A stretch of DNA of 5,896 nt from Luminiphilus sp. Lineage in GTDB: Bacteria; Pseudomonadota; Gammaproteobacteria; Pseudomonadales; Halieaceae. The stretch's first letter is position 1; every line of letters begins with the position of its first letter. Under the pieces are notes generated by a model. That model was given only the letters and a program-made list of their open reading frames with translations, was not told the DNA's origin and ran no database searches. Of this stretch, positions 1 through 5,155 are shown in pieces. A program made the translations under genes and the position numbers. The stretch covers positions 1 to 5,896 of the forward strand of contig JAHEJH010000117.1 of the NCBI GenBank assembly GCA_024638905.1. The letters run 5' to 3'.

Positions 1-487
1 GCTCGATGCCCGTTCCGACAGCGAGTGGGAAGAGCGCACCACCGAGACTGGATGCCATCAAAAGCATGCCCGTGGCGCGGCCGCGTCCCGAGTCAAACCA
101 ACCTGTCAGCATCACCATGTTGGAGACAAGGCCGCAGAGCGACAAAGCGAGCCCTAGCAGGGCGTAGACGGCGACCAGTTGCCAGAGGCTGTTGGTCGCG
201 GAGTAGGCCAGTAATCCGAGTGTCAGTAGCGTGCTGCCGATAGCGATGATGGCGCGGGATGAATAACGATCAAGCAACCACCCCGCGGGTGGTGATGTGA
301 CAGCACCGATAACAAAAAACACGGTTGCGGGCAGCGTCACCTCGCTCGCCTGCCAGCCAAAGCTGTCCATCAATTCCGGATACAGCAGCGGTAGCGTATG
401 CAAGGTGACGCCATTTGAGGCCATGTAAACCAGAAACAGCCCGCTGAGTACGATCCATCTTTGATGTAGAGGTGTGCCCTCGGTCAT
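1..487 (-). CDS. MFS transporter, N-terminal part (cut by the left window edge)
   Basis: This is an inner-membrane secondary transporter of the major facilitator superfamily. Translating the minus strand from the ATG at 487-485 gives 162 residues with no stop, running off the window. Five hydrophobic segments are visible at about residues 11-35, 50-70, 79-98, 102-127 and 138-160. Between TM2 and TM3 lies a clear MFS motif A (GWLLDRYSSR, residues 69-78). A second typical stretch, RGRATGMLLMASSLGG (135-150), begins TM5. An in-frame TGA sits two codons upstream (496-494), so the ATG at 487 is the earliest ATG possible. No good Shine-Dalgarno precedes it. The gene is divergent from the oxygenase/ligase run, so it may export the product or import the substrate, but the substrate cannot be read from this half. 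It resembles the monocarboxylate or oxalate/formate-like MFS group, a loose impression only. The C-terminal half, normally about 200-250 more residues, is outside the window. Confidence 0.9.
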   Translation of the reverse strand, partial: MTEGTPLHQRWIVLSGLFLVYMASNGVTLHTLPLLYPELMDSFGWQASEVTLPATVFFVIGAVTSPPAGWLLDRYSSRAIIAIGSTLLTLGLLAYSATNSLWQLVAVYALLGLALSLCGLVSNMVMLTGWFDSGRGRATGMLLMASSLGGALFPLAVGTGIE

Positions 488-518
488 TGGGTGTCAGCCG
501 CTGGTCATTCTGCCCGAC

Positions 519-527
519 ATTACACCA
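519..527 (-). promoter_or_regulatory. Candidate extended -10 promoter for the MFS gene
   Basis: On the minus strand the sequence reads TGG-TGTAAT. TGTAAT matches TATAAT at 5 of 6 positions and is preceded by a TGn extended -10 element. It would start transcription near 512, leaving a leader of about 25 nt before the ATG at 487. No -35 match lies at the usual distance (542-547 reads GATTCC on this strand), but extended -10 promoters can work without one. The inverted repeat at 545-560 touches the -35 position. The prediction comes from the sequence pattern only. Confidence 0.3.
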
Positions 528-544
528 CCACTCGGCAGCAGGGA

Positions 545-560
545 ATCGCAGTAATGCGAT
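545..560. promoter_or_regulatory. Perfect inverted repeat, candidate operator
   Basis: ATCGCA-GTAA-TGCGAT is a perfect 6-bp inverted repeat around a 4-bp spacer, inside the divergent intergenic region. A related half-site, GCGAT, recurs at 568-572. A 16-bp dyad of this size suits a dimeric helix-turn-helix regulator such as the TetR, MarR or GntR families. Its place between two divergent genes, about 40 bp upstream of the predicted MFS transcription start, would allow control of one or both. No regulator gene is in the window. A short palindrome of this length can also arise by chance. Confidence 0.35.
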
Positions 561-595
561 CACCCGGGCGATATGCGGCTGTTGCCGGCTCTGGT

Positions 596-623
596 TTGAT
601 TGAGTGGCTCGTGCCGGTATGGT
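596..623 (+). promoter_or_regulatory. Weak candidate promoter for the oxygenase/ligase gene run
   Basis: TTGATT (596-601, 4 of 6 matches to TTGACA) and TATGGT (618-623, 4 of 6 to TATAAT) are separated by 16 bp. Transcription would start near 630, about 34 nt before the GTG at 664. Both hexamers are weak, so this may be an activator-dependent promoter or a chance match. A promoter somewhere in 488-663 is expected because the flanking genes are divergent. Confidence 0.2.
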
Positions 624-663
624 GTCGATACGAATCCGTTAATCCAGACAGTTGGGCGTGTGA

Positions 664-1842
664 GTGACTGCGAGACATTTTGACATTGCCATCATCGGAT
701 CGGGCATCGCTGGCGGCGCTCTGGCCGTGGCGCTCAAGGACAGTGGTCTGAGTGTGCTGCTTTTGGACCGTCGTTCCGGGCCATTGGATACCGCCAGAGG
801 TGATCACATACAGCCGGCAATGCAGTCCGTGCTGTCCCGCTGGGGTGTAATGGATCAGTTGCTGGAGGCGGGTGCTGAGCGGCGAGCGGGAACGCGATGG
901 TTCGATGCGGAGGGCGCTCATATTGTCACCGTGCCAGTGCCTCAAGGTGAGGACTGCGCGGGCGCATTCCTGTTCCTTAACCACGAGAAGATTGGCGATA
1001 TTTTGCTCGACACCGCCGAAGAGGCGGGAGCTATGAACATCACCGGTCTGGCCGACTGGTCGTTGACGCGAGCAGTTGGGAGCTGGCGTGTCGACTGGCA
1101 GGCAACTGAACAGTCGGGGTCGGCCACGTGTACGATGCTGGTGGCCGCCGACGGGACCGCATCGACGGTTCGCAGTCGGCTTAAAATGGGTCTTGACCGA
1201 CACCGTTACCAGTACCCGATCGCCGTCTTATATGGTCGTCAACAGGGCGTTTCAGATGAGCGAACGCTAGACGTCTACCTCGCGCAGGAGCGCATGGTTT
1301 CGCTGATTCCGCGAACCGGCGGGAGAACCAAGGTCGGTTTTCCTGTGTCGCCGGAGGATATCGGCTTCTGGAAGACAGAGCCGGAGGAATCCTTGCACAG
1401 GCGCCTGACCGAGTGGTGTCCGGGGGTGTCATTTGATTCGCTGACGTTTGGCGCGATTTACCCACCGGTCTCTCAGCAAAGCGAGCCCTATCGGGGAGAG
1501 GGGGCATTGGTACTCATTGGCGATGCCCGCCACGCGATGCACCCTGCGCGCAGCATGGGCATGAATACCTGCTTTCGGGTTGCTGACCAGTTGGCCGACT
1601 CGCTCAGGTGTTTGAGCTCAGGCTTCTCTGAAGCAGAGGTGTTGCCGCTGCTGTCTGAGTTCGGGGCTCGCTTTGAGCAGGAGTTGACGCCGAGATTGGC
1701 GGAAAATCATGCTGCCGGATTACAAATGGACACGATTACCGGAGGCGGCTTCACCGCGCTCAAGGAGCAACTGCAGTTGGCGGCGGCAGATGAGCGCATA
1801 TTGGGTGCGATGGCCTCAAAAGCCGCTGGGCTGACTGTCTGA
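664..1842 (+). CDS. Class A FAD-dependent monooxygenase (aromatic or alkene hydroxylase/epoxidase-like)
   Basis: This is a 392-residue flavoprotein, probably cytosolic, expected to use NAD(P)H and O2 to hydroxylate or epoxidise a small molecule. The N-terminal Rossmann strand and FAD motif GSGIAG are at residues 12-17, with an acidic end to the next strand (LLLDRR, 33-37). R45-G-D-H-I-Q-P at 45-51 matches the conserved Arg region that contacts FAD. The DG motif AADGTASTVRSRL lies at 161-173, and the GD motif LIGDARHAMHP at 284-294 continues into GMN (299-301) and D308. These are the three hallmarks of the PHBH/UbiH/squalene-epoxidase-like group, and the length is normal. In the GD motif the first Gly of the usual GxGxN is Ser297. 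The start is GTG: an in-frame TGA directly precedes it (661-663), and the FAD fold begins only a few residues in. No strong Shine-Dalgarno is visible. The SRAP gene follows after 2 bp. The substrate is not deducible. Confidence 0.9.
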   Translation: MTARHFDIAIIGSGIAGGALAVALKDSGLSVLLLDRRSGPLDTARGDHIQPAMQSVLSRWGVMDQLLEAGAERRAGTRWFDAEGAHIVTVPVPQGEDCAGAFLFLNHEKIGDILLDTAEEAGAMNITGLADWSLTRAVGSWRVDWQATEQSGSATCTMLVAADGTASTVRSRLKMGLDRHRYQYPIAVLYGRQQGVSDERTLDVYLAQERMVSLIPRTGGRTKVGFPVSPEDIGFWKTEPEESLHRRLTEWCPGVSFDSLTFGAIYPPVSQQSEPYRGEGALVLIGDARHAMHPARSMGMNTCFRVADQLADSLRCLSSGFSEAEVLPLLSEFGARFEQELTPRLAENHAAGLQMDTITGGGFTALKEQLQLAAADERILGAMASKAAGLTV

Positions 1843-1844
1843 GA

Positions 1845-2498
1845 ATGTGCGGGCGCTATACGCTCTCGGTATCCAATAAGCCCGCTATTGCAGAGCTGGG
1901 ACTGCAAACTGCGGACCGTTTCAATATCGCCCCGCAGTCTCAAGTGCTGATTCAAACGGACAGCGGTGCTCATGCGTCAGTTCATTGGGGTATGCCTATG
2001 GGCGGGTCCAAGGCAAGTCGTTTTGTTACCAATGCGCGGTTTGAGACATTGGACGCCAAACCCCTTTTTCGTGATCTCGCGCGTTGTGCCTTGCTTACGG
2101 ATGGTTGGTATGAGTGGCAGCGTGTTGGGTCAAAAAAACAGCCTTGGTACCACCATCGCGGCGGGCACCTATTTTATATGGCGGGTGTGTATCGGTCCGG
2201 TGTCGGCTGCGCGGTCGTCACTCAGGGCGCGACCGAGCCACTGGCCAAAATTCACCACAGACAGCCCGTGTTGTTGGACGCGCATGACTTGAATTTCTGG
2301 CTCAATGGCGCGGAATCATCCGATGAACTGCCAGCGCTGGAGATTTCTTATCACCCTGTTTCAACGCGGGTCGGTAACACGCGCTATGACGATAGCAGCC
2401 TGATCGCGCCGGTTGACCTCGACTGCGCTACGGTGGGGCAGACGGCAGACCTGTTTTCCGGTGATAAGCGCTTCTCTGCCGAGGACGGAAAGAGGTAA
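1845..2498 (+). CDS. SRAP (SOS response-associated peptidase) family protein, YedK/HMCES-like
   Basis: SRAP proteins bind abasic sites in single-stranded DNA and form a thiazolidine crosslink through Cys2 after removal of Met1, shielding the lesion. The 217-residue product starts MCGRYTLS with Cys2 in place. Other family landmarks in order are FNIAPQ (26-31), HWGMP (47-51), NARFETLDAKPLFRD (63-77, with the conserved Asn63), GWYEW (87-91, with the catalytic Glu90), IHHRQPV (136-142, with the conserved His137) and a C-terminal VSTRVGNTR (172-180). All key residues of YedK (Cys2, Asn, Glu, His) therefore have counterparts, and the length is typical. The usual RMP of the His motif is RQP here (Gln140). 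The ATG must be the true start because Cys2 has to be N-terminal. The gene begins 2 bp after the monooxygenase stop with no clear Shine-Dalgarno, which suggests translational coupling. A DNA-lesion protein inside an oxygenase gene run is unexpected. Confidence 0.93.
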   Translation: MCGRYTLSVSNKPAIAELGLQTADRFNIAPQSQVLIQTDSGAHASVHWGMPMGGSKASRFVTNARFETLDAKPLFRDLARCALLTDGWYEWQRVGSKKQPWYHHRGGHLFYMAGVYRSGVGCAVVTQGATEPLAKIHHRQPVLLDAHDLNFWLNGAESSDELPALEISYHPVSTRVGNTRYDDSSLIAPVDLDCATVGQTADLFSGDKRFSAEDGKR

Positions 2499-2574
2499 AG
2501 TTTTGACGTCGGGCTGACCCAACTAAGTCTGACAAATGTTTAAATATCCCCGCGACAATAACAAATATCAATTC

Positions 2575-2579
2575 AGGGA
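2575..2579 (+). promoter_or_regulatory. Ribosome binding site that decides the ATP-grasp start
   Basis: AGGGA lies 7 nt before the ATG at 2587. The in-frame ATG at 2536 has no purine-rich sequence at a suitable distance. This favours 2587 as the start. Confidence 0.65.
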
Positions 2580-2586
2580 CCAGAAC

Positions 2587-3885
2587 ATGAAAGTGGGAAG
2601 CTTCATACCTGAGCAGTCCGCGCCGACACTGTATGCGATGGCGGGTGACGACTGCTCACTGCATCACGACCTGTCCAGCCTCACGCCAAAGCAGCAGGTT
2701 GATCATCAGGAGAATCAGGTGCTCACCTGCGCATTACAGGTCGCACTGGTAGGCCTCGGTAAGAAAAATGACCATGTTGCGTTGGGCGCCCCATTTACGG
2801 ACCCAGCATGGCGCGAGATGCTGGGTCACTACAGTGAGATGTTCGCCGCCATGGGCCTCGATTCGGTACCTGCGGATCAGTGGCAGTTCCACCCCCTTGA
2901 TGGCTACTACGAGAGCGTTGCCGCTTCTTTGCCGGAGGTCGATTTGACTAACCTCTATATGATCAGCGGCAGTAACGAGCCGCTGCATCAGAATCCTGAG
3001 GCATTGGCGGTGAGCCGAAACGTCAACTCCAAGCTGCACTTTGCCGAACACGCGCCCCAAGCCGGTCTGCCGGTGCCCTGGACCGAGGTGTATTCCAAGC
3101 GAGCGATTCGGGACGGAGAGGCCGATCGTATGTTTTCGGAGTTGCCGAACGGCGTGATGGTTAAGTTGTTGGGGCTCGCGGGGTCCCGCAATGTTTTTGC
3201 AGTGGATTCTGTCGCTGACTGCCTTGATCAGATTGCGGAATACGACGACGCTGTGCAGATTCTGCTGCAGGAAAAACTGGACATCAGTCAGTGGCGGGAG
3301 ATGACGGTGGATCTGACCATCACCCCGCAGGACGTCAGTATCAGTAACGTCCGTCAAATTTTGTTTGCCGGCGGAAAGTGGGTGGGTAACTATATTTCAC
3401 CCGAGCTCGAGGTGCCGGAGGCCCATAAGGCAGTGTTGATGCAGGTGGGGGCCTACGCCCGCGACCATGGCCATGTCGCCGAAGAAGGCATTAATTGCGG
3501 TATCGACTACTTCGTCTCGGGCGACGAGGTAATCGTGACCGAGATCAATGCCCGCTGGACGGGAGGACTATTCCCCGCTGAGTTTTTGCGGCGACTGGCT
3601 ATCACGCAGCCCGCGGTCGCGTTTTTCGATATGGTGCCGGTGGCCCAGAGTGAGGTGGTGCGGACTTTTCAGCGCGAGCACCTTTTTCCTGCAGCAGGCG
3701 ACTCTTTTGCCTACGTGCCGATGGGTTTTACGCCCTTTGCTATGGAGGTTGAGGGGGCAGAGCGCTATTTTGTGTGGCAGATAGTGGTGGGGGATTTTGC
3801 CGCGTTTGTTGAGGCGAAGCGCCAAGCGCTTACCGAAGATGCTTTCCCCACCGCAGAATTGATTTTACAGGAGGCGCTGTCATGA
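2587..3885 (+). CDS. ATP-grasp domain protein, probable carboxylate-amine/peptide ligase
   Basis: ATP-grasp enzymes activate a carboxylate as an acyl-phosphate with ATP and Mg2+, then join it to an amine, thiol or other nucleophile. In the 432-residue form, residues 1 to about 145 look like a pre-ATP-grasp domain. NSKLHF (147-152) and AGLPVPWTEV (159-168) then lead into the ATP-grasp fold: VMVK with Lys193, the small-residue loop LGLAGSRNV (195-203), the hinge LLQEKLD (227-233), CGIDYFV (304-310) and the Mg-binding VTEINARWTGG (317-327, with Glu319, Asn321, Arg323). The TGG after the Arg recalls the PGM1-type peptide ligase group, a tentative link. An in-frame ATG at 2536 would add 17 residues rich in Asn, Lys and Tyr. 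I prefer 2587 because only it has a Shine-Dalgarno and the upstream stretch is AT-rich and unlike the rest. The stop overlaps the P450 start (ATGA). Substrates are unknown. Confidence 0.85.
   Translation: MKVGSFIPEQSAPTLYAMAGDDCSLHHDLSSLTPKQQVDHQENQVLTCALQVALVGLGKKNDHVALGAPFTDPAWREMLGHYSEMFAAMGLDSVPADQWQFHPLDGYYESVAASLPEVDLTNLYMISGSNEPLHQNPEALAVSRNVNSKLHFAEHAPQAGLPVPWTEVYSKRAIRDGEADRMFSELPNGVMVKLLGLAGSRNVFAVDSVADCLDQIAEYDDAVQILLQEKLDISQWREMTVDLTITPQDVSISNVRQILFAGGKWVGNYISPELEVPEAHKAVLMQVGAYARDHGHVAEEGINCGIDYFVSGDEVIVTEINARWTGGLFPAEFLRRLAITQPAVAFFDMVPVAQSEVVRTFQREHLFPAAGDSFAYVPMGFTPFAMEVEGAERYFVWQIVVGDFAAFVEAKRQALTEDAFPTAELILQEALS
3869..3874 (+). promoter_or_regulatory. Strong ribosome binding site for the P450, inside the ATP-grasp gene
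   Basis: A full AGGAGG lies 7 nt before the ATG at 3882, within the last codons of the ATP-grasp gene. With the ATGA overlap it supports both independent initiation and re-initiation at the P450 start. Confidence 0.8.
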
Positions 3886-5123
3886 GCCGCGTAGATCTTG
3901 CAGAGCTGGATTTCTTCAGTACGGAAGTCCAGGAGTGTCCGTTCAGTGTGTATCAGCAGTTACAGGATGAAGCCCCGGTATGGCAAATGCCTGGGACCAA
4001 CGTGTTTGTTGTGACCCGATACAACGATATTCGGGAAATTATTCGCGATCCCGCCCGGTTCTCGAGCTCCTTCAGTGCGCTGCTCAATGCCGGTTCTTCC
4101 AACGAGGATGCCACCGCCATCTATGAGCAGGGGTATGAGATGGTCGAGACGCTGCTGACCCAAGATCCTCCGCGGCATCGGGTGTACCGCAATCTGGTGA
4201 ACAAAGTGTTCTCCAATAAGCGAATCGAAGGCATGCGTGGTGATATTCAAGCCATTGCTGACCAATTGATTAGTGAATGGATTGATGACAGAGAGGTGGA
4301 CTTGCTCAATCGTCTCTGTGTGCCATTGCCCGTCTACGTCATCGCGGACCAGCTGGGTGTGCCACGCTCCGAGCTGGCCTTACTCAAGAAGTGGTCAGAT
4401 GCCTCCACCTCGAGGCTGGGCCGCCTCGCCGATGAGGAGCAGCAGATCCAGAACGCCAAAGATATCGTCGAATTTCAACATTATTTCGCGGATCTCATTG
4501 ACCGCATGCGTGACCAACCAGAGGACAACATCATCTCTGATCTCGCCAACAACACGATTGATGAGGGCCGTTTGCTGACCAAGCCAGAGGCGTTGGGCAT
4601 GATTCAGCAGATACTGGTGGCGGGAAACGAGACATCGACTAACGCGATCGCCGGGGGCGTCGTGTTGCTGATTGAAAACCCCGAGGAACAGGCAAAGCTG
4701 CGGGCTAATCCCGACCTGATACCCACCGCGGTCGAGGAGATTCTGCGACTGGAGACGCCAACCTCAGGGATGTGGCGGCGCGCGACGGAGGACACGGAAA
4801 TAGATGGCGTGGCCATTCCCGAGGGGTCCTTCCTGATGGTGCGTTTTGCTGCGGGGAATCGTGACGAGTCGGTCTTCCCTTGCGCCGGCGCCATGCGGGT
4901 TGATCGGGAGAATGCCGATAACCATATGGCGTTCGGCCAGGGCACTCACTTTTGTCTGGGTGCGCAGCTGGCGAGAACCGAGCTGCAGATTGCCATGACA
5001 ACGCTGCTGCGACGCACCGATAACTGGGCTTTGGTAGAGGGGAAAAATTCGCTCAAGCACCACCCGAATGTATTGTTGCGCGGCTTGATGGATCTGCACA
5101 TTTCCTTTGATAAAGTGGCGTGA
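3882..5123 (+). CDS. Cytochrome P450, soluble bacterial class
   Basis: This is a 413-residue heme monooxygenase with no N-terminal membrane anchor, as usual for bacterial P450s that take electrons from a ferredoxin. All signatures are present: the C-helix motif DPPRHRVYRNLV (95-106); the I-helix oxygen-activation motif AGNET (247-251), with Glu in the acidic place and Thr251; the K-helix ExxR (Glu286 to Arg289); WRRATEDTEIDGVAIPEG (298-315); and the heme loop FGQGTHFCLG (351-360) with Cys358 as the heme ligand. The length is normal and the gene appears intact. The start has a perfect AGGAGG and overlaps the preceding stop by 4 bp, so its synthesis is probably coupled to the ATP-grasp ligase. 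No ferredoxin or reductase gene is in the window. The substrate and CYP family number cannot be assigned by eye. The close pairing suggests it oxidises a substrate or product of the ligase, which is inference. Confidence 0.96.
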   Translation: MSRVDLAELDFFSTEVQECPFSVYQQLQDEAPVWQMPGTNVFVVTRYNDIREIIRDPARFSSSFSALLNAGSSNEDATAIYEQGYEMVETLLTQDPPRHRVYRNLVNKVFSNKRIEGMRGDIQAIADQLISEWIDDREVDLLNRLCVPLPVYVIADQLGVPRSELALLKKWSDASTSRLGRLADEEQQIQNAKDIVEFQHYFADLIDRMRDQPEDNIISDLANNTIDEGRLLTKPEALGMIQQILVAGNETSTNAIAGGVVLLIENPEEQAKLRANPDLIPTAVEEILRLETPTSGMWRRATEDTEIDGVAIPEGSFLMVRFAAGNRDESVFPCAGAMRVDRENADNHMAFGQGTHFCLGAQLARTELQIAMTTLLRRTDNWALVEGKNSLKHHPNVLLRGLMDLHISFDKVA

Positions 5124-5145
5124 CGCCAACGATGTGCCGTGCTGT

Positions 5146-5149
5146 GGAG
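5146..5149 (+). promoter_or_regulatory. Ribosome binding site of the Rieske oxygenase gene
   Basis: GGAG lies 6 nt before the ATG at 5156, in the 32-bp gap after the P450 stop. It supports that ATG as the start. No promoter or terminator is apparent in this gap, so continued read-through from the P450 gene is likely. Confidence 0.65.
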
Positions 5150-5155
5150 TAACCC

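Noticed and set aside
25..243. Plus-strand open frame of 72 codons near the left edge
   Set aside because: Its translation is Arg/Ser/Trp-rich with no pattern, while the opposite strand gives a clean MFS transporter with transmembrane segments and motif A.
520..1203. Long open frame of 227 codons on the minus strand overlapping the intergenic region and the FAD monooxygenase
   Set aside because: The translation is low in hydrophobic core patterning and rich in Arg, His, Ser and Thr with no recognisable motif, and it lies mostly antisense to a gene with clear FAD motifs. It is a high-GC shadow.
2503..2546. TTGACG and TAAATA as a sigma-70 promoter before the ATP-grasp gene
   Set aside because: The spacing is 32 bp, far from the usual 16-18 bp, and no better -10 hexamer sits at the right distance from TTGACG. 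It is mentioned only as part of an AT-rich leader.
2536..2586. Upstream ATG extending the ATP-grasp protein by 17 residues
   Set aside because: It has no Shine-Dalgarno, and the added residues are AT-rich-coded and Asn/Lys/Tyr-rich, unlike the rest. The ATG at 2587 is better placed. It is not fully excluded.
2734..3357. Open frame of 207 codons on the minus strand inside the ATP-grasp gene
   Set aside because: It is fully antisense to a well-supported gene, has no domain motif, and no ribosome binding site stands out.
5116..5128. Inverted repeat TGGCG-TGA-CGCCA around the P450 stop codon, as a possible terminator
   Set aside because: The stem is only 5 bp with a 3-nt loop and no T-tract follows. 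The Rieske gene starts soon after in the same direction, so termination here is unlikely.
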